64,000 nt of DNA from Hyphococcus flavus (GTDB lineage: Bacteria; Pseudomonadota; Alphaproteobacteria; Caulobacterales; Parvularculaceae). The DNA is taken from NCBI RefSeq assembly GCF_028748065.1, contig NZ_CP118166.1, positions 511,501 to 575,500 of the forward strand, given 5' to 3'. Of the stretch, positions 9,316-18,988 are shown piece by piece. The notes beneath the pieces are model-generated. The model did no database searches. It saw only the letters and a list, made by a program, of their open reading frames with translations, and was not told where the DNA came from. A program made the translations under genes and the position numbers. Each line of letters opens with the position of its first letter. The stretch's first letter is position 1.

Positions 9316-10950
9316 ATGACGCGGAACGCCGCCAAGTTTTTGATTTTCTCCCGAAAGGTCCTGCGCCGTGTGCAGGGTTACGGCGTTTACAAAGTCTGGG
9401 CGTTTGCTGTCATAATTGGCGCGGCCGCCGCCTACGGCGTGATTGGATTCCGCCATGTCATTGACGCTGTTTCTCTCCTCGCATTTGGCGAAACGGAAGG
9501 CGGCATTGTCAGCGGCGCTTCTTCCTTGCACTTTTTTCGAGCGTGGATGGCCCCGGTAATTGGCGGGCTTGTAGTTTCAGCGATGCTTTATCTGGCGGAC
9601 CGTTTCAAATGGCTCGAAGCAGGACGCCCTCAAGGCGTCGCCGACGTTATAGAGGCTCGCGCCGTCGGCGGAGGCCATGTTTCCCTGCGCACTGGTCTGG
9701 CGACGGCGGCTGTTTCCGCCGTCTCACTGGGCGCCGGTGCGAGCGCCGGTCGAGAAGGACCGGCAGTCCACCTTGGCGCGACCATCGCCTCGATCATCAA
9801 TCGTTATCTAGGCTTCGACGCCAAACAACGGCGTGCGCTGCTCGGATGTGGGGCCGCAGCGGCGGTCTCGGCAAGCTTCAATGCTCCTATCGCCGGCGTT
9901 CTTTTTGCTCTCGAGGTTATTCTCGGGAACTATGCCTTGTCCGTGTTCGGGCCGATCGCCGCCGCCAGTGTTTCCGCCGCTATTGTTACGCGCATTCACC
10001 TTGGCGACTCGCCGGCTTTCACAATTCCCGAATATGGCGCCTCAGGCACGATTGACGTCCCCCTCGCCGCCCTCCTCGGATTGCTTTGCGGGTTTCTCGC
10101 TTCCGGTTTTTTGCAAGCAACCGAACGGATGACGCTGGGCGTGCGCGACTTCGCACAAAAGCGCGGCATATCCTATTTGCTGTTGCCGCCCATCGGCGGG
10201 GTCATCGTCGGTTTCATCGGCGCAGCCTTCCCTGAAACATTTGGCGTTGGCTATCAGGCAGTGACGAAAGCCTTGCGTGGTGATTACGCGATACATCTTT
10301 TGATGGTGCTGGTGCTGATGAAATGCGCCGCGACCGCCATCACTCTCTCCTGCCGGTTTGGCGGCGGCGTCTTTTCTCCTGGTCTTGTTATCGGCGCCTT
10401 CGCCGGCGCGGCCTTTGGCGGCATGCTTGGCGTCATCTTTCCCGGCCTTGCGGCGAGCCCGGTCTATTACGCCATGATCGGCATGGGCGCCGCCAGCGGC
10501 GCTATCCTGGGCGCGCCGATCTCAACAACACTGATTGTCTTCGAAATGACGGGCGATTATTCGATCACCATCGCGCTGATGGTGGCGGTCGCCATCGCCA
10601 CGCTGGTAACGCAATGGCTGTGCGGGCGATCATTCTTCCACTGGCAGCTTTCACGGCGCGGCTACGACCTTTCAGAAGGCCCGCAAGGCATTATTCTGAA
10701 AACCATCCGCGTACGGGAGGTGATGGAGAAGATGCCGCCCGGCGCGCCCCTTTCTGACGATGCAGACCGGCTGGAAACACGGCATTCGCTTGGCGAAGCG
10801 CTGGCGAAGCTGAACGAGGCGGAAGAACACGGGCTTCCGGTTGTTGATGCAGACGAACCAAGCGTCATTGTCGGCTATCTGTCACGGGTGAAGGCGCTCG
10901 CAGCCTATAACAAGGCGCTGATTGATCAAAACATCGAACATCACACGTAA
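9316..10950 (+). CDS. ClC-family chloride channel/transporter with C-terminal CBS-like segment
   Basis: The product (544 residues from this start) is a multi-pass membrane protein with the ClC signature GREGPAVHLG, which includes the gating glutamate, and a second conserved block GGGVFSPGLVIGA. ClC proteins move chloride, sometimes in exchange for protons. After the membrane domain, about 80 residues starting near VREVMEKMP resemble a CBS domain, which often binds adenine nucleotides. I prefer the ATG at 9316. An in-frame TTG at 9295 and GTG at 9310 are alternatives, and none has a strong ribosome binding site. Divergent from glnE and convergent with the gene at 10960 (9-base gap). Confidence 0.9.
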   Translation: MTRNAAKFLIFSRKVLRRVQGYGVYKVWAFAVIIGAAAAYGVIGFRHVIDAVSLLAFGETEGGIVSGASSLHFFRAWMAPVIGGLVVSAMLYLADRFKWLEAGRPQGVADVIEARAVGGGHVSLRTGLATAAVSAVSLGAGASAGREGPAVHLGATIASIINRYLGFDAKQRRALLGCGAAAAVSASFNAPIAGVLFALEVILGNYALSVFGPIAAASVSAAIVTRIHLGDSPAFTIPEYGASGTIDVPLAALLGLLCGFLASGFLQATERMTLGVRDFAQKRGISYLLLPPIGGVIVGFIGAAFPETFGVGYQAVTKALRGDYAIHLLMVLVLMKCAATAITLSCRFGGGVFSPGLVIGAFAGAAFGGMLGVIFPGLAASPVYYAMIGMGAASGAILGAPISTTLIVFEMTGDYSITIALMVAVAIATLVTQWLCGRSFFHWQLSRRGYDLSEGPQGIILKTIRVREVMEKMPPGAPLSDDADRLETRHSLGEALAKLNEAEEHGLPVVDADEPSVIVGYLSRVKALAAYNKALIDQNIEHHT

Positions 10951-10959
10951 TGCCCGGCG

Positions 10960-11682
10960 TTAGAATTTTCCGAAAGCCATCGCCGTGAATAGCCGTACTC
11001 TTTTCAGGAGAGGAAATGGTTTTCGATCATGGCGCGTATAAGATTTTATCAACGACAAGTGCAGCAATGCCGGCGCAATCGACGCTGGCGCCGATGCCAA
11101 CGCAGCGCTTGTTTCCGTACGGATTTTATTCGCCAGACAGCTTACGTCGTCAGCAAGATATGGAGCGACGGCACGCCCCTCCCGCGCGAGCGACAAGCCA
11201 GCCCCAGCCAATCGCGCTGCGTCGGATAACTCATTATCGCCACCGGCAAGCATGACGGCGGCGGCATCGAAAGCCCCGTCAACTTGCGCGAACCATTGCT
11301 TCAGGGAATCCACATCGGGAAACGGCACGCCATAAAGCGGCGCGGCGCCGGCATCGATCGCTTCTTCGAACAACCTTGCGAATTTTACATCCGCCAACCC
11401 AGCGGCAGCAATTTCTTCCACAACAGGATGCGCGCGAGGCGGTTTGTGGTTTCGGATTTCTTCAAGCGCGTCACGCCACCATTGCAGGCGGATTTCTCCT
11501 AGAGGCGGCTCGCTGACGGCGGACGGTATGCGCCTCAACTCAACATGGAACGCATGAAGTGCGCGCAATTTGTTGCGCAATGGCGGCGGGGCGTAGCCGC
11601 TCGCAAGCCATTTATCTTCGTCCTGCGTGCGAACAAGGTTGGAACAGTAGTCTCCGGCTGATCCTGCGGTTGCATCGTTCAT
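10960..11682 (-). CDS. Squalene/phytoene synthase-fold protein, probably non-catalytic
   Basis: About 240 residues. The segment from residue 40 onward (LRALHAFHVELRRI, then LGEIRLQWWRDAL) matches the squalene/phytoene synthase family, but the first aspartate-rich motif (DXXXD in true synthases) reads VELRR here. This pattern is shared with the NDUFAF6-like branch, which in eukaryotes assists respiratory complex I assembly. I therefore do not call it a carotenoid or hopanoid enzyme, and no such pathway genes are nearby. The ATG at 11682, with AGTGG upstream, is preferred over an in-frame GTG at 11694. Confidence 0.78.
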   Translation of the reverse strand: MNDATAGSAGDYCSNLVRTQDEDKWLASGYAPPPLRNKLRALHAFHVELRRIPSAVSEPPLGEIRLQWWRDALEEIRNHKPPRAHPVVEEIAAAGLADVKFARLFEEAIDAGAAPLYGVPFPDVDSLKQWFAQVDGAFDAAAVMLAGGDNELSDAARLAGAGLSLAREGRAVAPYLADDVSCLANKIRTETSAALASAPASIAPALLHLSLIKSYTRHDRKPFPLLKRVRLFTAMAFGKF

Positions 11683-11877
11683 GCTAATAGCCACTGCAAA
11701 AATTGCGCTTTATGCGTCGCTTAGCACATCACGTGGCAGACTGAATGGACTGGCGCGATATTTCCGTGCAAATCTAGCTGGAAGCCGCAACAATTCGACG
11801 CATCAGCATGGCGTCAGCGGAACCGATCTCCTAAATCGTTGTTTCGTGACCGTGTAAAATTCAGAAAGGCATTTGAG

Positions 11878-12477
11878 ATGGCGATTACGCTTCCCGATCT
11901 TCCCTACAAGAAAAGCGCATTGGCGCCGCATATTTCGAAAAAGACTGTTGAATTTCACTATGACAAACACACCAGCGGATATGTGACGAAGACCAATAAA
12001 GCGATTGCAGGTACTGAACTGGATGATGCGTCGCTGGAAGATATTGTGCGCGCCGCAGCCGAACGAGGCGATCAGGGGCTGTTTAATAACGCAGCGCAAT
12101 CCTGGAACCATATTTTTTACTGGAACTCCATGAGCCCGCGCGGCGGCGGCAAGCCAAAAGGCGATATCGCAGCCGCTATCAAGGAAAATTTTGGCGGTGT
12201 CGATGATTTCAAGGAAGCTTTTTCTGCAAAAGGCGGTGGCCAGTTCGGTTCAGGATGGGCGTGGCTGATTGCCAAGAATGGCAAGCTTGATGTCACTAAC
12301 ACGTCGAACGCCGAAACGCCGTTGACGGATGCCGGCGCCACCCCGCTCCTCACCATGGACGTGTGGGAGCATGCGTACTACCTCGATTATCAAAACAGGC
12401 GCCCGGACTACATGACCGCGTTTTTGAACAAGCTCGTCAATTGGGATTTTGTGAACGAAAATCTGTCGAAGGTGTAG
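11878..12477 (+). CDS. sodB: Superoxide dismutase, iron type
   Basis: The 199-residue product carries all Fe/Mn-SOD features: the N-terminal HYDKHTSGYV segment with the first metal histidine, NNAAQSWNHIFYW, GGQFGSGWAWL and the signature DVWEHAYYLDYQ. The glutamine in NNAAQ is the outer-sphere residue typical of the iron form. It dismutates superoxide to peroxide and oxygen in the cytoplasm. I chose the ATG at 11878 (MAITLPDLPYKK), which has AGAAAGG upstream, over an in-frame ATG at 11839 that adds 13 atypical residues. A strong terminator follows. Confidence 0.96.
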   Translation: MAITLPDLPYKKSALAPHISKKTVEFHYDKHTSGYVTKTNKAIAGTELDDASLEDIVRAAAERGDQGLFNNAAQSWNHIFYWNSMSPRGGGKPKGDIAAAIKENFGGVDDFKEAFSAKGGGQFGSGWAWLIAKNGKLDVTNTSNAETPLTDAGATPLLTMDVWEHAYYLDYQNRRPDYMTAFLNKLVNWDFVNENLSKV

Positions 12478-12500
12478 CTGCTGAAATTAAATTCAAAGAA

Positions 12501-12529
12501 AAAGGCCGCCAAAATGGCGGCCTTTTTTT
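12501..12529 (+). terminator. Intrinsic terminator of sodB, probably bidirectional
   Basis: The perfect arms AAAGGCCGCC and GGCGGCCTTT (12501-12510 and 12516-12525) flank a five-base AAAAT loop. The hairpin has a T-run on its right and an A-run on its left, so it can end transcription of sodB and of the convergent secF. Confidence 0.93.
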
Positions 12530-12551
12530 AATGCAGCAGGATAGTCAGCAC

Positions 12552-13520
12552 CTAGGCAGTCTGCGCGGAGACTTTTGACCAATCGCGCTTCACGTTCGTG
12601 GTCAGCAGGAATGGCGATGCAACAAAAACGGACGAATACGTTCCGATGACGATGCCCCAGATCATGGCAAGCGTGAAGCCCCGCAAGACTTCGCCGCCGA
12701 AAATAACCAGAACAAGCAAGGCCAGCATGGTCGTCAATGACGTCATGACTGTTCGCGACAGCGTATCGTTGATCGAAAGATCCAGAAGGTCCGCCAGGGG
12801 TTTTTGCTTGAATTTACGCAAGTTTTCACGAACCCGGTCATAGACCACCACGGTGTCATTCATGGAATAACCAACGATCGTCAGGATCGCGGCGATGATA
12901 GCGAGGTTGAATTCAAGCCGCGTCACCGCAAACATGCCGAGTGTGATGACAACATCGTGCACGAGCGCAACGATGGCGCCGAGCGAGAACTGCCATTCAA
13001 ACCGCAACCAGATGTAGATGAGCATCATGGCGATGGCGAGCGCAACGGCGATGGCGCCTTTCTGGATGAGCTCGCCGGAGACAGTTGGGCCGACGACTTC
13101 AATCTTCCGGAAATCAATGCCATCGCCCAGTAAATTTCTGAGCGTTTCCTGCACCAGTTCATTTGCCTGTTGCTGGGCGTCTTCGTTAGCGTCAGTGTCA
13201 GCCTCCGCTCCTTCAACCTCTTGTTGTTGAATTTTTATCAACACAGCCTCATCGGCGCCGGCGAAGTCCTGGATCGCCTGCACATCGACATTGCCAAGAC
13301 CCAGATCGGAAACCGCCGTTCGCACGGCCCCGATATCAATCGGCTCGGAGTCGGCAACCTCGATCGTCACGCCGCCTCTGAAGTCGACGCCGAAGTTGAG
13401 GCCAATCGTAAAGAGCGCGGCGATAGAGCCGACCACGAGGATGCATGACAGGATTAACGCGGCGAAGCGAAGTTTGATAAATCCGACATTCGTGCGATCG
13501 GGGACGAGTTTGAGCAACAT
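12552..13520 (-). CDS. secF: Protein translocase subunit SecF
   Basis: SecF (322 residues) pairs with SecD to use the proton gradient for late steps of Sec protein export. The protein has an N-terminal membrane helix, a periplasmic domain after residue 40 that contains NFGVDFRGGVTIEV, an acidic Glu/Asp/Gln-rich insertion near residues 115-135, and five further membrane helices with the conserved GYSMNDTVVVYDRVREN motif. It is 12 bases downstream of secD in the yajC-secD-secF operon. Confidence 0.97.
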   Translation of the reverse strand: MLLKLVPDRTNVGFIKLRFAALILSCILVVGSIAALFTIGLNFGVDFRGGVTIEVADSEPIDIGAVRTAVSDLGLGNVDVQAIQDFAGADEAVLIKIQQQEVEGAEADTDANEDAQQQANELVQETLRNLLGDGIDFRKIEVVGPTVSGELIQKGAIAVALAIAMMLIYIWLRFEWQFSLGAIVALVHDVVITLGMFAVTRLEFNLAIIAAILTIVGYSMNDTVVVYDRVRENLRKFKQKPLADLLDLSINDTLSRTVMTSLTTMLALLVLVIFGGEVLRGFTLAMIWGIVIGTYSSVFVASPFLLTTNVKRDWSKVSAQTA

Positions 13521-13532
13521 GGGTTCTTCCCC

Positions 13533-15167
13533 TTAAAGCGTGATTTCTTTTGGTCGTTTGGAAAGCAAAAAGCCGCCCGCGAACAGCCGGGTCAGCACAT
13601 AAGCTGTGAAGACCGACGTGACGACGCCAACAGCAAGCGTAATCGCAAACCCGCGCACCGGCCCTGCGCCAAGCTGGAACATGATGAGCGCCGCAAGGAA
13701 CGTTGTGATGTTGGCGTCAATAATCGCAGACCGTGCTTTGTCATAACCGGTCTCCGCCGCCTTGATCGGCGTTTTGCCGGCCAGCAACTCTTCACGGATG
13801 CGTTCAAAAATAAGGACGTTCGCGTCAACCGCCATGCCGATGGTCAAGACGATGCCGGCAATACCCGGCAGCGTCAGCGTCGATCCCATCAGCGACAAAA
13901 CGCCTGCGATCAAAATGACGTTCGCCACCAAGGCTATGTCGGCATAGATGCCGAAGCGGCCGTATGAGATCACCATGTAGATGATAACGGCGATAAAACC
14001 GATGATCAGCGCCTTGGCGCCCGCCTCCACCGAGTCGGCGCCAAGTTGCGCGCCAACAGATCGTTGTTCCAGCGTTTGCAGCTCTGCCGGGAGCGCGCCC
14101 GAACGGATCAGCAAAGCGGTGTTTGCCGCTTCATAGGCTGAAAAACTGCCGGTGATGCGGCCAGACCCCTGGGTGATGGCTGACTGAATGGTCGGCGCTG
14201 AAATAATTTCATTGTCGAGAACGATGGCGAAGACAGAACCAATATTGTTACGCGTATAGTCGGCAAACCGGCGTGCACCGCGCTGATCAAAAGCGAAATT
14301 GATCTGGAACCCGCCGCCGTCCGCATTCGGACCCGCCGAGGCCGTCTGCACCATATCACCGGTGACTTCCGCATCTTCGTAAAGGACAAGACCCGGTGCG
14401 CCAGACGTGCCCGCCAGTTCACCATAGGGCACAAATATCCGTCCCGGCGGTAAGAGGCCATTCATGGCGTCCTGAAGGCTGACTGTCGGATCATGCCGGT
14501 GAAAACTCAACTGGCCAGTCCTGTTGATCAGGGCCTGTAGCGCCTGCGGGTCGTTGTCCCCAGGCACCTGAACCACGATGCGGTCGGTTCCCTGCGGCGC
14601 GATCAACACTTCCTTGTTGCCGGCCGGGTCGATCCGCCGCCGGACAACTTCAATAGAGTCGCGCACAGCCTCGGTCGAGTAGCGCACCTCGGCTTCCGGC
14701 GTCATGACAATTTCGATGCGCTGATTATTGGCGCTGACCGTATAGTCGCGCTGTCCAAGCATGAGCGCCCCACCGACGCCGCGCGTCAGATCGCGCACGC
14801 GGTCCGCCGCTTCATCAGACTGGTCAGCATTCGCGATTTGCAGGGTGATGATGTTTTCGTTCTGATTAAAGGTCAGCCCATCGATGGAAATCCGCTCACG
14901 GCCAGCGGCGTTATTCGGGCGCATTTCTCGGCGAATGTCACCCATCATCGAGCGCATCCGGTCATCAATTACTTTTTCCGTATCGACGCCAAGCAACAGA
15001 TGCGATCCGCCCTGCAGATCAAGGCCAAGATTTATCGTACCCTTTGGCAGAAAACCTGGAAGATTGTTTCTTGTTTCTTCGCTTAACAGGTTCGGAACGG
15101 CGAACAACGCCGCCAGCACCATCAGCAAAACCACGCCTGCGGTCTGGTATTTTGAAAACTGAAGCAT
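13533..15167 (-). CDS. secD: Protein translocase subunit SecD
   Basis: The protein has about 544 residues, in the usual size range. The N-terminal transmembrane helix is followed by the GLDLQGGSHLLLGVD motif, a large periplasmic P1 domain, and five C-terminal helices with the conserved GMAVDANVLIFERIREE motif. It works with SecF and YajC at SecYEG. The start is probably the ATG at 15167, because the preceding codon is an in-frame GTG at 15170. GGGG lies just upstream as a weak ribosome binding site. It lies 12 bases upstream of secF and about 50 bases downstream of yajC. Confidence 0.97.
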   Translation of the reverse strand: MLQFSKYQTAGVVLLMVLAALFAVPNLLSEETRNNLPGFLPKGTINLGLDLQGGSHLLLGVDTEKVIDDRMRSMMGDIRREMRPNNAAGRERISIDGLTFNQNENIITLQIANADQSDEAADRVRDLTRGVGGALMLGQRDYTVSANNQRIEIVMTPEAEVRYSTEAVRDSIEVVRRRIDPAGNKEVLIAPQGTDRIVVQVPGDNDPQALQALINRTGQLSFHRHDPTVSLQDAMNGLLPPGRIFVPYGELAGTSGAPGLVLYEDAEVTGDMVQTASAGPNADGGGFQINFAFDQRGARRFADYTRNNIGSVFAIVLDNEIISAPTIQSAITQGSGRITGSFSAYEAANTALLIRSGALPAELQTLEQRSVGAQLGADSVEAGAKALIIGFIAVIIYMVISYGRFGIYADIALVANVILIAGVLSLMGSTLTLPGIAGIVLTIGMAVDANVLIFERIREELLAGKTPIKAAETGYDKARSAIIDANITTFLAALIMFQLGAGPVRGFAITLAVGVVTSVFTAYVLTRLFAGGFLLSKRPKEITL

Positions 15168-15220
15168 CACTGACCCCGATCCGGCGCGGCGTAATCCGCG
15201 CTCAGTTTGTTTTATTCAGC

Positions 15221-15550
15221 CTATTGATCGTTCGCCGCCGGCTGCGGTTTGGTGCGCACATCGGAAAGCGTCGCTTTCACCACCTTGACCGTGACGTTAT
15301 CGGCAATCTCAACCATCACTTCATTGTCGTCGAGAATCTTGGTGACCTTGCCGATAATGCCGCCTTGAGTAACGACCACATCATTGCGGCGCACATTTGA
15401 GACCATCTCCATGTGCTTTTTCCGCGCCGTCATCTGCGGACGGATCAGCAGGAAATAAAAAATCACGAAAATCACGATGAGCGGCGCCATCTGGATCAAG
15501 GGATTGGCGGCGCCTTCAGCGGCCTGCGCGTAAGCGGGCGAAATGAACAT
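15221..15550 (-). CDS. yajC: Preprotein translocase subunit YajC
   Basis: The 109-residue protein has one N-terminal membrane helix (about residues 22-40), then the hallmark YFLLIRPQ and a small cytoplasmic domain with the KVTKILDDNEVMVEIADNV segment. YajC associates with SecDF. The ribosome binding site AGGGAG lies about 10 bases before the ATG. First gene of the yajC-secD-secF operon. Confidence 0.95.
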   Translation of the reverse strand: MFISPAYAQAAEGAANPLIQMAPLIVIFVIFYFLLIRPQMTARKKHMEMVSNVRRNDVVVTQGGIIGKVTKILDDNEVMVEIADNVTVKVVKATLSDVRTKPQPAANDQ

Positions 15551-15840
15551 GCGGGTTATTCTCCCTGAGGATTGGTGACCTTATGGGTAGAGACAACTCC
15601 CCACCCGGCCTTGTGAAGTCGGCGGATATATAGCGATCCACAAGGGCGTTGCAATGCGGACGAAAGAGAGAGCGCCCACCCGGGCGACATTGGACACCCG
15701 AATCATCCGCTCCGAGCCTGTCAAAGCCGCCCATTAACACTTTCTTCTGGACAGAACAGACCTCACCCGCCTTGTGGCCGGGATTTTGCTTCTCGTCAGG
15801 GCCAGGGAACCCTGAATTCAAGGACTGAAAGCGCGAGAAT

Positions 15841-17304
15841 ATGGCGGTTAAGACGCTTCTGCTCGGATTTGACGGCGGCGACGGCGAATTCATCGAATCG
15901 ATGATCGCCCGGGGCGATCTGCACCATTTTGCAAGACTGCGGGCCTCTTCCATGGCCCAGCTGATTGAGAATGACCCTGGCCAGGGCAATGTCCAGTTCT
16001 GGAAGTGCGCCGCAATCGGCCGGGGACCTGACCATCACGGGCATTATTTCTACCTTCAATTCGACCCGCGCACGTATGACACAGTCCTGGGCTCTAAACT
16101 TGGCATGCCAAAAGTCACGCCATTTTGGGCGTCGCTCGATCAAGAAGGATACCGCGTCGCTGTCATCGACTGGTACCAAATGCCGACTGCAAAACTGAAA
16201 CACGGCGCGTTCATTCATCGATGGCAACCGCATGAAACGCTGACTGGCGCCGTATATTCATCAGAGGCGTTGCGCAAACTCGCAGATGGATATCTTACTG
16301 ATAATCCAATCGCGGAAAGCTTCGCCACCCGTCCTCGCGAAACACCGGAAGAATTAAAAGATTTCTTCGACCGCGTGATCGGCCGGATCGAAGCTAAGGC
16401 TCGTTTTTTTGCCGATCACATGACGCGCGAGGATTGGGACCTTTACGTCGCCTGTTTTTCTGAAGCGCATAATATTGGTCATTACTACATCCACCTGCAG
16501 GATGAACGTCATGCATTATACAATCCTGACGCCGCAGCGTTGATCAAAGCTCCCCTTGAGCAATGCTATCGCGCGCTCGACAAGGCTGTCGGCATCATGC
16601 TGGATGCTGTCGGCGAAAGCGCAAATGTCTTTATGTTTGCCGGTCCCGGCATGGAGCCGTTTACGAGCGCCAATACAGCCATGGATGAAATCACACGGCG
16701 CATGGATTTAGGGTTCGAGACGCCGAAATCGGCTGCTGAAGTGACAAAAGAAGCGTATCGTTCATTTCTGCCTCCAGAATTGCGCCGCAAAATCGCGCCG
16801 TTTGCGCGTGCCGTACGGCGCAGGTTTGTCGATCACGAATATCGCCGCCGCAGGTTCTTTGCATTGCCTCACGGAGGCGGCGCAGGCGCCATTCGCATCA
16901 ACAAAAAAGGCCGTGAACGATACGGCGTCATCTCGCCAGGCGCCGAATACGAGGCGCTTGTGGAAGAGATCGCAACCGGATTGGCGAGCTTTAAAGTTGC
17001 AAGCGACGAGCGCCCTCTTGTCAAACGCGTTATATGCATGGCGCATGAATATGACGGCCCGCACCTTGATCTGCTGCCGGACATTTTTGTCGAGTGGGAA
17101 CGCGCTGACCGTTGCGGCGGGGTCGCAAAAATTATTTCAGACCGGTTTGGCGAAATCGATGTGCCGCTGCCTGTGCGTACCGGTGATCACAATGAGCATG
17201 GCGTGCTCTGGACGCCGAAAGACGTCAGTGTTTTATCATCGCCTGTACGGCCTGCCGCTGTCGCGGATATTGTTATGAATACGGTTCGCAAAACTCCGCG
17301 TTAA
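15841..17304 (+). CDS. AlkP-superfamily protein, copy 1, likely lacking the catalytic nucleophile
   Basis: The 487-residue product has the overall order of the type I phosphodiesterase/alkaline phosphatase fold: LLLGFDGGDGEF at residues 7-17 (first metal Asp), FWKCAAIGRGPDHHG at 53-67, FSEAHNIGHYY near 200 and a terminal RTGDHNEHG. The position normally holding the nucleophilic Thr/Ser before the conserved Gly is Ile59, and the usual SDHG metal site near residue 260 reads AGPGM. It may therefore be a binding protein or use altered chemistry. The cell location is unclear, with no signal peptide seen. It is followed after 98 bases by a close paralogue. Confidence 0.75.
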   Translation: MAVKTLLLGFDGGDGEFIESMIARGDLHHFARLRASSMAQLIENDPGQGNVQFWKCAAIGRGPDHHGHYFYLQFDPRTYDTVLGSKLGMPKVTPFWASLDQEGYRVAVIDWYQMPTAKLKHGAFIHRWQPHETLTGAVYSSEALRKLADGYLTDNPIAESFATRPRETPEELKDFFDRVIGRIEAKARFFADHMTREDWDLYVACFSEAHNIGHYYIHLQDERHALYNPDAAALIKAPLEQCYRALDKAVGIMLDAVGESANVFMFAGPGMEPFTSANTAMDEITRRMDLGFETPKSAAEVTKEAYRSFLPPELRRKIAPFARAVRRRFVDHEYRRRRFFALPHGGGAGAIRINKKGRERYGVISPGAEYEALVEEIATGLASFKVASDERPLVKRVICMAHEYDGPHLDLLPDIFVEWERADRCGGVAKIISDRFGEIDVPLPVRTGDHNEHGVLWTPKDVSVLSSPVRPAAVADIVMNTVRKTPR

Positions 17305-17402
17305 CCATAAGCGCGGCTTATCAGCGTTTTAACATTGACTGTTGTATCTGTTGGCGAGAACTTTGCTTTTTTCCATGTAACCAGTGTTTTGCAGGCGGGG
17401 CG

Positions 17403-18863
17403 ATGACGGCGAAGACGTTAGTATTTGGGTTTGACGGGGCGGATCACGCCTATATTGATGCCATGATCGCGGACGGCGAATTGCCGGTTTTTGCACGGCT
17501 GAAAGCGTCCTCTCGCGTTTTTAATTTCGAAAATGATGCCGCCATGGGCGCCGCGCAGTTCTGGAATTCAGCTTCCATCGGCGCAGGCCCAGCCCATCAC
17601 GGCCATTATTTTTACATGCAATTCAAACCCGACACCTACGACATCGTGCCGAACCATGATTCTTCCATTCCCGAGATCACTCCGTTCTGGAATACGCTCG
17701 ATGACGAAGGCTTTTCAGTTGGTGTTATTGACTGGCATCGGTTGCAGCCGAAACCATTGAAGAACGGTTTCCTGATCGATAATTGGACTGGTCATGATCC
17801 GCTGACCGATACAGTCTTTTTGCCGGAAACGCTCAAGGAAGAAACAATCCGCTTTTTCAACGGCGACTCGGCTGCCGGTGGATTTGCGTCCAAGCCTCGC
17901 GTAACGGCTGAAGACCAGAATGAATATCTCAGCAACCTTTTTCAGCGCATCGAAGCGAAGACAAAATTCTGCGAAGAAAAACTGGCGCAGAAGGAGTGGG
18001 ATCTTTTCATGACCTGCTATGCGGAAGCGCACGACGTGGGTCATTATTTCTACCACCTGGATGATCCGAACCACCCTCGCTACGACGCGCAGCTCGCCAA
18101 GGATGTAAAAGAGCCGTTGAGGGAGTGTTACCGCCGTCTTGATGAAGCGGTTGGACGGGTCATAGAGGCCGCTGGCGAAGGCGCAAAGGTTTTCATCTAT
18201 GGCGGTCCGGGCATGGAGATGCTGGTTTCTGCAAACAGCGCCACAGAGGAAATGATCCGGCGCATTGACCTTGGCGTCGGCGCGCCGAAATCCGGCGCAG
18301 AAACCGCGCGGCAAACCTACCGCTCATTCCTGCCGCTCAACTTACGCAGGAAGCTGGCCCCGCTGGCGCGTTCAATTCGCAGGCGCTTCGCCAATCATGA
18401 GTATGAACGACGACGTTTCTTTGCTATTCCGCATAATGACAATGCCGGCGCTGTACGCATAAATGTCAAAGGCCGCGAGAAGCATGGCATCGTTACTCGC
18501 GGGGCCGAGTATGACGCTGTTGTCCGTGAAATCGACGAGGCGGTGAGAACCTTTAAAAACGCCGGTACTGGCGCGCCTCTGGTCAAACGCGTTGTTTGCA
18601 TGCCCTATGAGCATGATGGTCCTTTTATTGATGTCCTGCCCGACGTTTTCATCGAGTGGAATCGTGAAGGCGCCACACGCAACGTAACCAAAATTATTTC
18701 AGAAAAATATGGCGAGATTGATATCGAGGATGTTGATCGCACCGGGGACCATAATCCATCCGGCTTTTACTGGACGCCGATCACCTATGAAGGCCCGCCG
18801 GTGACTCTGCCGGAACAGGTCACCGCCCCGATTGTCCAGGCGGTAAAGGGCGCTGGCGCATAG
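17403..18863 (+). CDS. AlkP-superfamily protein, copy 2 (tandem paralogue)
   Basis: The 486-residue product aligns with the preceding protein almost without gaps across its full length, for example LVFGFDGADHAY, FWNSASIGAGPAHHG, SANSATEEMIRRIDLG and a terminal RTGDHNPSG. The pair clearly arose by tandem duplication. Again the nucleophile position is Ile59 and the SDHG-like site reads GGPGM, so the same substitutions are conserved in both copies. This argues for shared selected function rather than decay. No signal peptide. The intergenic gap before it contains a small perfect hairpin (17307-17321). Confidence 0.75.
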   Translation: MTAKTLVFGFDGADHAYIDAMIADGELPVFARLKASSRVFNFENDAAMGAAQFWNSASIGAGPAHHGHYFYMQFKPDTYDIVPNHDSSIPEITPFWNTLDDEGFSVGVIDWHRLQPKPLKNGFLIDNWTGHDPLTDTVFLPETLKEETIRFFNGDSAAGGFASKPRVTAEDQNEYLSNLFQRIEAKTKFCEEKLAQKEWDLFMTCYAEAHDVGHYFYHLDDPNHPRYDAQLAKDVKEPLRECYRRLDEAVGRVIEAAGEGAKVFIYGGPGMEMLVSANSATEEMIRRIDLGVGAPKSGAETARQTYRSFLPLNLRRKLAPLARSIRRRFANHEYERRRFFAIPHNDNAGAVRINVKGREKHGIVTRGAEYDAVVREIDEAVRTFKNAGTGAPLVKRVVCMPYEHDGPFIDVLPDVFIEWNREGATRNVTKIISEKYGEIDIEDVDRTGDHNPSGFYWTPITYEGPPVTLPEQVTAPIVQAVKGAGA

Positions 18864-18971
18864 CCAGCTCTGCGCGGCTTTAAACCACTAAAACCATATC
18901 TGCTTACTTCAGCGGCCCCTCACGCCTTGCCCCTTGAGGAATGCCTCCCCTTTTTCGAACGCCAGAAGTAG

Positions 18972-18988
18972 CTGAGTGAGCGCTCACT
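18972..18988 (+). promoter_or_regulatory. Operator box 1, probable TetR autoregulatory site
   Basis: AGTGAGCGCTCACT (18975-18988) is a perfect 14-base palindrome. The 17 bases here match the reverse complement of box 2 at 15 of 17 positions. The box abuts a TTGACA -35 hexamer at 18988-18993. Confidence 0.75.

Noticed and set aside
15551-15840. 290-base gap between yajC and the AlkP-fold gene searched for RNA genes and promoters
   Set aside because: No tRNA-like cloverleaf, riboswitch or convincing promoter seen; it carries only the yajC ribosome binding site at its left edge.
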